Source: Tetrastigma voinierianum (taxonomy: Eukaryota > Streptophyta > Magnoliopsida > Vitales > Vitaceae). Taken from it: a DNA stretch of 64,000 bases. Positions within the stretch are counted from its first letter, which is position 1. Each line of letters opens with the position of its first letter. The position numbers were made by a program, and so were the translations under genes. Positions 45,060 to 56,867 of this stretch are shown here, piece by piece. The stretch spans positions 372,001-436,000 of the forward strand of contig JAEQBH010004550.1 in NCBI GenBank assembly GCA_016808115.1, written 5' to 3'. Below the pieces are notes generated by a model. It worked only from the letters and a program-made list of their open reading frames with translations, was not told the DNA's origin and ran no database searches.

Positions 45060-46977
45060 GCACATGCCAAAAAACATCAAGAGACCCATCTCTTGAGAAT
45101 ATCCTTGAGGTAAGCTCTCCCACCACACATAATACTTTGGATAACCATGATGTTGGTTATACTTGACCTCTCAGGCACAATCGTGGAAGACCCCCTAATT
45201 GATATTCCCCAGACTTTGAGGAGCAAAGATCAAGGTAGCCTATTGCCAACTATGTATCAACAAAGAACTTGTCTGAACCCTTCAAGACATTTATTCAAAC
45301 TCTGTCTTCACACCGTGTGCCACATGATATACATGAAGCTTTGATTGATCCCAAGTGGACCCAAGCTATACAAGAAGAGATGAATGTGTTGCTGAAAAAA
45401 AAACACATGGACTCTCAGTCCATTGCTTGAAGGAAAAGGCAATTGAAAGGTACAAGGCAAGCTTGGTGGCAAAAGGATACACACAGACATACGACATAGA
45501 TTACTAAGAAACTTTCTCTCTGGTGGAAAAATTGAATACAGTTCGAGAATTGTTATCTCTGACAACAAACCTTAACTGCACTCACATCAGTTTGATGGGA
45601 AAATGTATTCCTCCACGGGAGATTCAAGCAAGATATAATGATATTCCCCCAGGATATTTTGTGCCCCAACACCGGGTTGGGTGGTATGTAAGCTACAACG
45701 AAGCCAGACAAATTAAAACAATTTCCTCGAGCATGGTTTGGGCGATTTAGTTAGGCAATGAAGAAGTATGGATTTTTGCAAATCAATTCAGACCATACCT
45801 TATTCTTGAAACATCATATGGAAAGGTAACAACACTACTAATCTATGTGAGTGACATGATCATTACAGGGAATGATCTAGATGAGATATCGAGACTACAG
45901 AGGAAGTTAGTCATTGAATTTGACATAAAAAGTCTAGGAGGACTAAACATTTCTTAGGAATCGACAGCAAGATCAAATCATGGAATTTTCATATCTCAAT
46001 GGAAATATATTATTGATCTACTATCCGATGTGGGACTTCTAGATTGCAAACCAATAGAAACACCAATTGTTCAAAATGGCTTGGAAACTACACAAATCAA
46101 GTACCTATAAATAAAACCCAATACCAAATATTGGTTGGAAAACTCATCTACTTATCCCATACTCGCCTTGATATCGCTTATGCCGTTAGCATGGTAATCT
46201 AATTCATGCATTGCCCAAACGAGGATGATGTGAATTTTCTCACTCGAATTCTTCGATAAGTGAAATCGTCACCCGAGAAAGAGTTGATGTTCGATAAGAA
46301 TAATCATTTGAAAATTGAGGGATATACAAATGCAAATTGGGTAGGAAATATTATAGATAGAAAATCCACATCATGGTACTTTACATTTGTTGGTGGAAAC
46401 CTCATTACTCTATGAAAGAAGAACAAAAGCACGCGCTTTATCAAGCTGGCGAGGTAGAATTTAGAGGAATGACAAAAGCGCCACATGGAATTTTTCTTTA
46501 TTGCTAAACTTTTTAATCCAACCGGCTTTGCTCCAAGAGGTGTGATGAACTTATTCTATGACAATAAGGTTGCTATTGACATTTCTCAACCCCGTCCAAT
46601 ATGATCGAACTAAACATGTCATGTTTCGATGACATTTTATGCGCAGACTAGATGCAAGGATAGTTCGATTTCCTTCAGAAGTCTCAAGACCAACTTCACG
46701 ATATTCTTACAAAAGTACAGCAGATGGGTAAGGTCTTCAACAATCTCATTTGACAAGTTGGGCATGAGAGACCTACACTAACGTGAGGGGAGTAGCTGAG
46801 TTAAAATGGAGTAATTATGGGAAGCAAAGTTTCTTATTTTTAGAATGTAAAATCTGTAGCCTAAAATGAATCTGTATAGCTAAATTAATTCGATGTATCT
46901 CCTTAAAAGGACCACTGTATTACCGTGTAAAGATATATGAGAATAATTGGAAAATATTTTTCCTCTGCTTTTTGACA
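45060..46977 (+). mobile_element. Ty1-copia pol relic with a short 3' LTR
   Basis: A third, distinct copia family. From about 45,335 it reads ALIDPKWTQAIQEEMN (start of RT), then ERYKASLVAKGYTQTYDIDY-like sequence, PPGYFVPQH and a catalytic motif reading YVSD at 45,844-45,855 instead of YVDD. Then LLDCKPIETPIVQN, KLIYLSHTRLDIAYAVS, and RNase H traces to about 46,760 including the LTKVQQM-like end and DKLGMRDL. A purine run GAGGGGAG follows, and then a likely LTR ending GACA at 46,977. The 5' half (gag, protease, integrase, 5' LTR) is absent. Confidence 0.85.
46798..46977 (+). repeat. Probable short 3' LTR of the copia relic
   Basis: About 180 bp after the purine run, starting near TGAGTTAAAATGG and ending TTTTTGACA, with an AT-rich core and a candidate polyadenylation region. 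No second copy is present in the window to confirm the borders. Confidence 0.5.
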
Positions 46978-48020
46978 ACGTATAATAAAAAATATTCATT
47001 TTCAGAGTTTAAAGGTGATATATAGGCAAGTTTTTTTTTTCAAATTTCTACCCTTAACACTAAACACATATATCCAATGTTCGAATTTCACCTAGATAAG
47101 ATGATAATTAAATTTTCACTCTAACAAGATTGCACACAATAAAAGGAGTTAAGAACACAAGTTGTACAAAAATTGGAATGGCGGTCCCACCTTATGTGAG
47201 GCTAAGTCATTGATTGATAAAAAACATATATATCCACCTTGAAAAGAAGCATATATTCTTTCTCATGGGAAATCTCCCTCTGTCAGACACTGTAAATGGA
47301 AACAGATGAATTGAGATGAAAACCTCCATGTGCTACAATTCTTCGTATAAAAATGAATTTTTAGAATATTTAACCATGGATGTTACTTAGCAGTACTGAT
47401 GACTTAATTAATAGCATGAACAACATGGCATATATATCATTCATTTTTGAAAAAAAAAAGAAATAAATTATAGATTATGTCGTACTATAGAAAGTGCTAA
47501 TCGTTAAAATATTTTGGTAACTATATGATGGCAAGTTAAATTAATTATCAAATGTAACAGAAAATGGGAACATGATCTACAACTCATTTGTAAATTTTTT
47601 TTTCTTTTACATAATATAGAAACTTTAGAATTAAAAGAAATTGACCCCAAAAATAACTAAAGAGCTATTATGTTTAATTCTTGAAAAATGCTAAAGAAAA
47701 AAATGTTTAAGAAAAATGGTTTCCCATATTTAATTTCACCATAGAAAATAAGAAGGAAAATTCAAATTCAGTTAAAAGTAATTAAAATACAATGAACATA
47801 AATATATATATATGACTTTTGATCCTCCCAAGAGTTCCAAGGCACGAGGCCAAAGGTTTTGTATTTATAATAAATATCAATTTGATGAACAATTACATAA
47901 ATAAAGATTAAGGAAGCATTAACAAGTAAAAACATTATATAAAAAAAGGTTTATTATCTCATTTAGAAATATATTAGAATACTAAATTCAACCAAAATGA
48001 AGAAATTAAGAACGAGTAGT
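46978..48020. other. AT-rich intergenic DNA
   Basis: No gene seen. A copy of the dispersed repeat with AAATGGTTTCCCATATTTAA lies near 47,700. Confidence 0.5.
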
Positions 48021-48034
48021 TGAAATGGATTTAC

Positions 48035-48365
48035 ACTCTTGCATAAGTATTGTTGAAAGTTTCCTTCAAACAAAAAGAAAAAAGAAAGTATTTATAAAAG
48101 TGGGGTCCACACGGCTAAAGAAAAGACTAACGTCAGAGGTGGATGACCCCATTTGGGCCATTTCCCACTTCCCCCTCCCTTCCTCTCTTTTTCTTTCACT
48201 TTTGTTTCTCACCTACCCTTTTTTAATGGGTCATTTCACTTTCATCCTTTTAGTAAGTATTGTTGGAAGTGCCTTTCAAAAAAATAAAAATAAAGTATTG
48301 CTGAAAGTGGGCTCCACACGACTCAAGAAGATGACCGATCAAAGGTGGATGACCCTCATTTGGGG
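48035..48365 (+). repeat. Tandem pair of GTCCACACG-type repeats
   Basis: The block AAGTATTGTTGAAAGT...TGGGGTCCACACGGCTAAAG...GAGGTGGATGACCC at about 48,045-48,160 recurs at about 48,255-48,365 and again at about 54,590-54,690. The 115-codon open frame across the first two copies is repeat-driven. Confidence 0.75.
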
Positions 48366-48494
48366 AGTTTAAAGCAAAAATAGTTTCTTATTTGAAAAAA
48401 AAAATTCATAAATAGATTTGTTTTGAAAATATTCACCAAACTCGTCTTCTTTCCATATAAATAGACATCCATAGTTGTTGAATGGGATTTTAAG

Positions 48495-48720
48495 ATAAAT
48501 TTTAAAACCGCATTCAATAAATGCGGTTTTCAGGTAAATTTTTAAAATCGTATTTAATTTTTTAAAACCGCATTCACTAAATACAGTTTTGAAAATTTAC
48601 TTCAAAACCACATTTATCTTAAAACCACAATTTCCAGAAATGTAAGCAGGATTTACCTCTAGAATCAGATCAGAACGCGGTTTTAAAAATACCTTTTAAA
48701 ACGCATTCACCAACTACAAT
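48495..48720. repeat. AAACCGCATT palindromic repeats
   Basis: The decamer AAAACCGCATT and its complement AATGCGGTTTT alternate about every 25-50 bp. They form a near-perfect hairpin with a 4-bp loop at about 48,507-48,532 and several weaker arms. No element ends could be fixed. Confidence 0.65.
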
Positions 48721-48859
48721 TTTATACATTAATATCTAATTGTAACAAAAAAAAAAAAGACTAGTTTCACGAATATTTAAAAAAAAATCAATTCATGTAT
48801 TAAAACAAAAAAACTATTTTGGCACTAAACTAACCATTTGGATTTGGGCCATTTCCCAT

Positions 48860-49190
48860 TTTCTCTATTTTTCTTTCACTTTTCAGTTTTCATCATTTTC
48901 CAGTTTTCCTCTCCACCCTTTTAGGTTTTTCTTGGAAATTCTCCTTCGTCCTTTCCTTTTTTTTCTTACTTTTCATCCTCTCCGTTCTCTACATTCTTAG
49001 GCTTTTATTTGAAATTCTCCTTCATGGTCTTCCCTAATTCCAATTTCTCAATATAACAGATTGATATTTAAATATTAAATAGTAAACAATATTCAAAATA
49101 CTTTTCAACATAAATATATTTTATCATAATTACTTCTATTTTATCTTCTTTGAATGCTATAGTAATAATAATAATGGCCATACTTTCTAA
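48860..49190 (+). repeat. Segmental duplicate, copy 1
   Basis: Matches 54,690-54,960 over TATTTTTCTTTCACTTTT, GTTTTCATCATTTTC, CTTGGAAATTCTCC, TTAATATTTAAATATTAAAT-like sequence and the following AAT-rich tail. With the 48.1/54.6-kb pair it shows that 48.0-49.2 kb and 54.5-55.0 kb derive from one sequence. Confidence 0.7.
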
Positions 49191-49403
49191 ATGTTTCTTG
49201 TTCGTAAGATTCCAAGTTTAAAAAGTTATGATATTTGTAGTAGCTTATGATTCATATTCAAGTCTCAATCGGTACAATTTATCGATTTGTAATAAAAAAC
49301 ACTGATTTTCAAAATAATAATAATAATAATATGGGAAAATTTGTATTTGGCTACCAATTTGAAAACAATTGTACATATGTAAGTAAGAATTGAATTTATA
49401 TGA

Positions 49404-49635
49404 TTCAAACTACTTCCTAAAAAAATAATCAGATATCAATCAACGTATCACCATAACTAACTAACGTACCACCAGAACTAAGTGAATATTGTAGAGAGGT
49501 GAAATACATACATCACCAAGAACCGACCATGGTTCAAGCTACTCCCAAAAAAATAATTATAGATCAATTAGTATACTACCATAATTAACGAACATACTAT
49601 GATAACTAATGAATATCACTAGAAACGTTTTAATT
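49404..49635. repeat. ~125-bp tandem duplication
   Basis: Two copies, at about 49,404 and 49,530, share AAACTACTTCCTAAAAAAATAAT-type sequence, ATCAAT and the TACCATAACTAACTAACG/TACCATAATTAACGAAC motif. Confidence 0.65.
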
Positions 49636-50489
49636 AATTAATTAATTAAACATTGAATTTAAGCCAACTACATTAACATGTATCATGGGGAGTTACCCAC
49701 TGATGCAATGATAATGAGTTTGGCAATGAAAAAAAAATTATTTTCCTAACACCTATAAATTATTAAGAAATTAAAAATTATTAGCGAAAACATTTTCTTA
49801 TGCTGCCTAAAGAAAATCTTTAAAAAATTAAATATAAATAAATACTAGAAAACTTCTATATATTTTTAAATAAATAAAACAGGTTTGAAGTAGCAAATAG
49901 AAGTGACATGTTGATTTAGCTATATTGTTCTTTTTATTTTGATGTAAAACATATACTAAGATACTATATGATCATTAGAATATGGTAAGGTGTACAGTTT
50001 ACACTCACATGGTTGAAAATTGGGTCCTTAAAATTAGTTTGACATTAAAATTGTTGTTTACAACTGCTCACATCACTTTAATTTTCTAAATCTAATTAAA
50101 TACGTATATTATAAAACAAATTCCTAAAGAACAACATAATCCAGTCCTTGGGAAACCTTAGTGTTTGCTTTTCTCTATCTTTCTACTATAGACACTTATC
50201 TTCCTTAAGCAAGAAGTGGTGATTATTGGTCATTTTTGGCATGAAATCACCACTCTACATATACTTCTATTAATTTATTTCTTAAAAAAAAATGGTTAGT
50301 CCACATATATATGGGTTTTATTTTGGTTTTCGTGATTTTGTCGTCTTGTTGCGTGGTTTGATTCAAGGCCAGTTTGCTACAAAGTTTTCGCGCTTTTATT
50401 CAGGATGCGCGATTCAAATGCAGTGAAATATATTCATGAAATAAAGACTAATATTCAAATATACCCTAATCGTTTGATAATGCTTAGTG

Positions 50490-52960
50490 TATAATATATG
50501 TTAAATTTGAAATTTTCTCCGGCATTTATAACATATGTGAAAATGATAGGGAACCCGGAAATTAAATTCAAAATCAAGGCATAAAGGGTAAATCAGAAAT
50601 AAGACCCAAAGATAAGACAGTTTATGACAAAATAAGAATAAATGAGATACTCCAAGCCGCAAACGGTTATAATGGGGCGGCTTTTGAGCAAAACTCCGAA
50701 AACTAACTAAAACAAAGTCAAATGCTTGCACTGTAATAGTATAAGACCAAAATGGTCTATTGAATGAGCATTTGCTTATGTGGAGAAAAAGAGAGAAGGA
50801 GAGAGAGACACGGTTGTTGAAGGGAGAAGCCATGGGTTTTATTTGTTCAAACAAAGAGAAGGAAGGAAGGAGAGGAGGAAAAGCAAGCTCAAGAAAGATT
50901 AAGGTTTAAGAACCCATCCTAACTTCTTTGAGCATTTTGTCAGCTTCATCAAACCCTAACTTGTATAAGTGATTTAATTGTTTTAGTTCAAATTTTGTGG
51001 TTGTTTCAAGTTGTTTGAGCGATAAGGTCTCAATCGAGAATGTTTATATAAAGGACATGTTGAGGTTTTGTGGAGATGTCACAATTTTCAAAACTCACGT
51101 TTTTGTCCTAGCCATCACTCATCCAAATTGAGTGATTCAAATTTATAGGTAAACTAGACTTCTAGGAGAACAAATATCCTTGAAATAAATGTATTCAAAT
51201 TTGGACCCCATTGGGACCTAGAAAATTCGTCAAAGTGAAACCTCTGCTGTGCTTCACTACGCTTGGTGTTTTGGAACAGTTTTGGTATTTAGGCCACAAG
51301 TTGAGTTTCACTTATCCAAACTGAACATTCAAATTTCTGATAAACTATACTCTGGCTGAAACAAGTCCTCGAAATGTTGTGATTCAAATTTCAACCCTAT
51401 TAGACCTTAAAATTTGTCAAAATGAAACCTTGTTTTCAGCAGCTTCTAATACGCTTAGAAGGGTTTTGGAACAAGCTGCATTTAGGTCATAAGTTGAGTT
51501 TCACTCATCCAAATTGAGTGATTCAAATTTTTGAGTAAACTATACTTCTAGGAGAACAAATCTCTTTGAAATAAGTATATTCAAATTTGGACCTATCGAC
51601 CTTAAATTAATCAAAGTGAAAACCCCTGCTTGAAAGGCCTCCAATAGAGTTTTGTTTTGGAACATTTTTATATTAGGCCATAAGTCGAAGTTTCAATTAT
51701 CCAAACTGAGTGATTCAAATTGTAGAATCCAGACTTAGCTTAACAAATCCTCGAAATGTTGTATTCAAATTTGGACCCTATTGGATCCAGAAAATTCGTT
51801 AAAGTGAAGAGCTGTTTGTAGGAAATATTTCTTGTAAAGTATTTGAAGTAACAACAAAGTTAAGGGTTGATATATGAAATATGGAATACATGAACAAAGA
51901 ATACAAATATGTAAATGACTATTATGATATCTCTAACTCGGATAAAACTCACAAGCCTCGATTTCATATATTCCAAAGTGGATGACAAGTAGGTATTGCC
52001 TGCGAGGGATTACAAGTGATAAGTCAGCCCTATTTGGTGTCATTAAAGCGTCCCATTTGGTCATTGCGCCCCGCTTGGGTCACATATCACAGAATAGTTA
52101 CTGCTCGCATAATGATGATACCTTCGGGAATATACGGCCCCGTTTGGGTCATACAAGATGTATAGCCATCAAGTTTCAGACAAATACGATATTCTTCTGA
52201 TATATACAGCTATATATCTCCGTATCCACGCTCTTGGAATATAAAGGCATAAAAAAATTGATATAAGATGATATAAGATAATATGAAACATGACACATGA
52301 AGGCATGAAATATAAGTGATACGAAATATGCATATGATATGTTAAAGTATGTTTATAAGTTATTGTATATATGTATACCGAAATTATGATCACCGTGAAT
52401 CGGGTCATATATGTTATATGTTTCCAATTATTATAGTTTAGCACGGATGTTTCATCCATGTAGGTACTAAAGAGGACATTCACAGCATTCCGCATCCGCT
52501 AATAGAATCCCACCCTAAGTAGGTTTTGGATTTGTTTTTGTATATGTAAATGTAGAGTTTTGGAATGGTGAAATTGTATAAGAGCAAGTAAATGGGACTC
52601 GGATATATGTACAGGACATTATGAACACCATTACGATGGTTGTTTCATATGTATATGTTATAAGTTTTATTTCTTTGCTTAAAATATATATAAATCTGTC
52701 CACCAATAATGTAAAAACAAATAAAGAGTCCTACCATGTGTCGCATTCCACTCTTCACCTTAGTCGGAGGTCTAGCACAACAGCACAACAAATCAGATTA
52801 TGGTCGTTAGTATGTTGAAGAATTTGAGTCATATGTATCCTAGTCTCTATACTATTATAAATTTTTGGGTTTTGAGACAATTTATTATGCTATTAACCCG
52901 GGTATTTTTCATCATATATGGTTTTCAAAGAATTGTATATGTGTTTCTATCATGTATTGT
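50490..52960 (+). mobile_element. Probable LTR-retrotransposon remnant (LTR-like)
   Basis: This block has the character of a long gypsy-type LTR: no coding frame, an internal 190-bp tandem array and a downstream part with GGTCATTGCGCCCCGCTTGGGTCAC-type and CCCCGTTTGGGTCAT repeats. The ends are not fixed and no target duplication was found, so the borders are approximate and an unrelated intergenic origin is possible. Confidence 0.4.
51105..51830 (+). repeat. ~190-bp tandem array (four units)
   Basis: Units begin near 51,110, 51,297, 51,490 and 51,680. Each contains TTTCACTCATCCAAATTGAG, TGATTCAAATT, AAACTATACTTCTAGG, TATTCAAATTTGGACCC and AAATTCGTCAAAGTGAA. Copies 1 and 3, and copies 2 and 4, are more alike (GGAGAACAAAT versus ACAAATCCTCGAAATGTTG), indicating a two-unit higher-order repeat. 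Confidence 0.85.
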
Positions 52961-53099
52961 TTTGGTAGTTTGAATTAATAAAATTATCTTCTTTTTAAAA
53001 AAAAAAAGTATAATCCAACTTGAAGCCCTAACATCCTCATTCTCCGTGCTATGTTTTGTTGGTTGAAAGTGGTGAGGAATGAAAATATAGAAAAAGGAT

Positions 53100-54480
53100 T
53101 TTCTTGTTCTATAAATTCAATAAATTTGATGTAAATATAAATAATTTATTAACCATATTTTTATTTTCCTTCCCTTTTTATTTCCTTTTAATTACTTTTT
53201 ATTTGTATTCATTTTTCCTTACATTTTCTATCATTTTTTCTAAAAACCAAACATATCAACATTTGAATCTAAATGTAGATTCATCAATGGGTTACTAGAA
53301 GCCTAAAACATTTAATGGCATAAAGTATTTAATGGTATGTTTCAAGATTTTTTTTTTAATGTGTGAATACTTTGACTAGTAGATCGAAGTCTTTCATAAA
53401 TTTACATATTAAGGTAAGAAATATTGTAGAGTACTATCATGTTTGTTTCTACTACAAGTTTTTTTTTTTAAATGTTGTTTAGTTATTTATTGAAATAGAT
53501 ATAAAATAAATATTTTAAATTCTAAAAGTAAATAAGTATGTTACATTAATTATACTATGAAAATGAATTAATTACATATTTGAAACTTTTACATATACTA
53601 CTATTTTTCTTATTATTTTCACCACTTTGATATAAATTTTAACTTGATAGGTTGTCTAACTTAAGTTAATAATTTTTATTATCTTTTTTTAAAGGAAAAA
53701 TAATTTTATTGATTCAAACTTGCAATAGATAAATAGATAAATCAAAGATAAAAATTGCTAAAAACCATAAAACATGAAACAATATCCAAGTTAATAGCAT
53801 AATAAATCGGCATAAAACTTACAAATTTGACAATATAGTGACTAGAATATCTACGATTTCAGTTCTTTAATATACTGACGATCATAATCTGAATCTTCGA
53901 CCAAGTCAAATCCGCTTTGCCTATTTGAATCGCCCCCATACAAATAAAGTGTCGTGACAAGACGATGAAAAACATCACGTCATTAACAAACAAACGACAA
54001 ACCAAACACCGCAATAAAATGACAACTACATGAAAAACAAGATAAGACCTAAATCTTTATGGAATAACCACTTTATTAAGAGACAATAATCTTTATTATC
54101 CAAATAAGCTGATGATATAGTTTGAGGGTAAAAATAACATCATTTTTATTAAATAGTAATATAAATTAATATTTATTTTATTCTATATTTATATTATTTA
54201 GAGAAAACAAATTAAAATTATGATATATAATATTTCATTCGAAAATTTATCTACTGTATAATACATAATTTTATTCTATAAGTTTAGCTCATTAACCTTG
54301 CCTTTTAGTGAGAACATGATAAACTTGAGCTTAGATTAGATTTAGAAATATAAAATATAATTACAACTGAATTAATTGCATTTAATTAGAGATTTTTTTA
54401 TTGATTTGGTTCAAATTCACTACCACTTTCTTATAAAATAAAAAAGGCAATTTCAAATGTCTAATTAATTTAAAAGAATG
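53100..54480. other. AT-rich intergenic DNA
   Basis: No gene recognised. The part at 53,490-53,670 resembles 33,500-33,720. A less AT-rich segment at 53,860-54,060 has no identifiable protein similarity on either strand. Confidence 0.45.
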
Positions 54481-54589
54481 GTGTGGTGAGGTTGGATGGA
54501 GTTGGAGCTGCATGAAGGAGTCATGGTAAGAAATTAAGAATGACCCACTTTTTTTTTTATTGAAATGGGATTTACATTCTTAGTAACTA

Positions 54590-54915
54590 GAAAGTATTAT
54601 TGAAAGTGCCTTTTAAAAAAAAAGTATTGTTGAAAGTGGGCTCCACACGACTAAAGAAAATACCAACGATGAGAGGTGGATGACCCACCCTTCCTCTATT
54701 TTTCTTTCACTTTTGAGTTTTCATCATTTTCTAGTTTCCCACCCCCACCTTATTAGGCTTTTCTTGGAAATTCTCCCATGGTCTTCCCCTTAGTTCCACT
54801 TCTCATATATAATATAGTCAAACAAATTAATATTTAAATATTAAATAAGTAAACAAAATTAAAATAATTTTCAAATATAAAATATATTATTACATAATTA
54901 CTTTCTGAATCTCTT

Positions 54916-54953
<38 letters not shown>

Positions 54954-54960
54954 CTCATCA
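54590..54960 (+). repeat. Segmental duplicate, copy 2
   Basis: Equivalent to 48,255-48,365 joined to 48,860-49,190. Here the two blocks are adjacent, so the 48.4-48.86-kb segment (which includes the AAACCGCATT palindromes) is either inserted in copy 1 or lost from copy 2. Confidence 0.7.
54918..54953. repeat. (AAT)n microsatellite
   Basis: An uninterrupted AAT run of about 36 bp; the corresponding site near 49,160 has only a short run. Confidence 0.95.
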
Positions 54961-55264
54961 ATGATTTTAAAGCACACTGTAAGTACCGTGTACACCAACC
55001 TATGACTATAAGTTATAACACTAATTTCTTTCAAAATTATAATTTATAGGAAAAGCATAGTATTGTTAGAGAAGTAAATACTTAAGATAGACTCAAATAG
55101 ATGATAAGTACTAATAATTGGACTATATCATATTACAATTCTGCATATGTAATCAGAGTAAAAGTAACATTGGAAGTTTCATGATCTTTGAGAAAAGTTA
55201 AAGTTTTTACAAGGTGCACTGATTGAAATGATTTATAAAAATTATAAAATTAATTGTAAATTTT

Positions 55265-55633
55265 TTAAGCATCCTATGGAAAAAATTATCATCATTTTGT
55301 GGAATGTATGGAATCATGGAAATTAGTTTTAGTTTAAGAAAATCCAACACAACCTCTTTCTCATTATTGAGAAAGCTACCCTAGTTTTTCAAAATCTTCA
55401 AATTGTTATTGGAAACCCTTATCTGCATAACTAAGGACACAAAGTCCCTCGCATGGTTGAGAAATAGATTTGTTGGATCCCTCTTATTAATGGAAGATTC
55501 AAACTAAATTTTGACAGCTCAAGAATTCAAAATAGAAGTGCTTCAAGATGCATGACTTATTAGAGACTCTAATGGAAACATCAAAATGGCTGCAAGAAGA
55601 CATTTAGACAATGCTTCAAAAATTATAACGGAA
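55265..55633 (+). pseudogene. LINE (non-LTR retrotransposon) RNase H fragment
   Basis: Traces of the RVT_3-type RNase H found at the end of plant LINE ORF2: GRFKLNFDSS at about 55,490-55,525, then RDSNGNIKMAARRHLDNASK in a neighbouring frame to about 55,625. The order and spacing fit the domain; the upstream 200 bp read as a degraded ORF2 tail. It ends abruptly at 55,633 where an LTR fragment begins. No reverse transcriptase is present. Confidence 0.65.
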
Positions 55634-55915
55634 TGTGTAAAACCCAAAATTCAATTTTTTTAAAAAATGGTAAAACGGTAATTGCGGTTGAAAATTGGAA
55701 ATTTTTTAGATATCGGATGACGAAACTTCACCATTGAACGTAATCACTAAATCTAAGTAACTTTGCTGAATTTCGGTCGTAATTCGGCATACCGAATTTA
55801 ACATTTTCGGCATGACGCAAAGGCTGACGACACATGGCATGACATGTGATGCACTTGTGTGAATGGCTCACATTAAATGTAAATGAATGGGTCCTGGTAA
55901 AGGGATGTATATTAG
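55634..55915 (+). repeat. Diverged LTR fragment related to the TR-GAG LTR
   Basis: Starts TGTGTAAAACCC and follows the LTR at 56,868 in order: GGTAA...CGGTAATT, GATGACGAAACTTCACC, a CCGAATTT motif, GACACATGGCA, ATGGCTCACATT. Similarity fades at about 55,915. It is an older, truncated member of the same LTR family, inserted in the LINE fragment. Confidence 0.7.
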
Positions 55916-56867
55916 GGGTATGGACAGATGGACCCTATGGGGTAAATACTACTGCTTGAGACCTGGGGATGGGTTATGATTATATCAAGATATTGTGTTG
56001 AATATCGGGTAGAGCTCCCCGAACAAAGGAGACTCTGCCCGATTTTTTTAAAATATGGATCCCAATAAATAGGATAATAACAACAGAGACGCCACCAAAT
56101 CCACAAGCACTCCGCAAGGCCGACGGCCACAACTTAATTCCTCCTGGATTGGGTCATGTAATATGGTTTTTTAAAAGATGGTGTTTTTAGCTACAAAAAA
56201 TAATGGTTTCAGATTTAGATTGAAGAGACTCTAAAGTAATTATAAACTCAAGTTATAATAAAAAAAGTAATTTACTCTAGTTCAATTATTTTATTAATGA
56301 AGAATATTTGAAGATTTTCTCATAATTTAAATATTCATAAATGTAATCATATTTACAGTAAATAAATGTAATAAATGCAGTTTCGCTTAAGAAAAGTATT
56401 TATAATGTTGATTCTAATATTTTAGTAGGTCAAATTTGTTTTAATGATTATTGTGCTTCTTCATTTAATAGATTATGTAGGTTTTCTTGTATGTAGTTTC
56501 TAAAAAAAAAAAAAAAAGAGAGATTTTACAAGCAATTATGATTTTAAAAGAATGATGTGGAAATGTAGAAGAAAAAAGTTAAAAGAACTCACCAAAATGG
56601 GTCAAAGGTTTTTGAAGTGAAGTTGATGCAATTGAAAGGTGTTGTGGGGCCACATGATTAAAGAAAGGGCCATCCAAGGTAAGAGTTGTAAGACATGTAA
56701 TAGGTAAAAAGACATATTTAACTTTCACAATTTATCCATCCTACATTTGCGCTATGTGATCTCTCACATATAAAATCATTTAAATATTAAAAATATAAGA
56801 AAGGAAGCTAACTGGTTTCCACCTAAAAACATTGGTGGCGGCGTAGTGCTATCGGTTTAATTACGGG
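55916..56867. other. Intergenic DNA left of the TR-GAG element
   Basis: No gene seen. At 55,990-56,150 a GC-richer part (AGAGCTCCCCGAACAAAGGAG, then ACGCCACCAAATCC) may be more LTR sequence; the rest is AT-rich. Confidence 0.4.

Noticed and set aside
48025..48372. 115-codon plus-strand frame
   Set aside because: Spans two copies of a dispersed repeat; repeated peptide segments reflect the DNA repeat.
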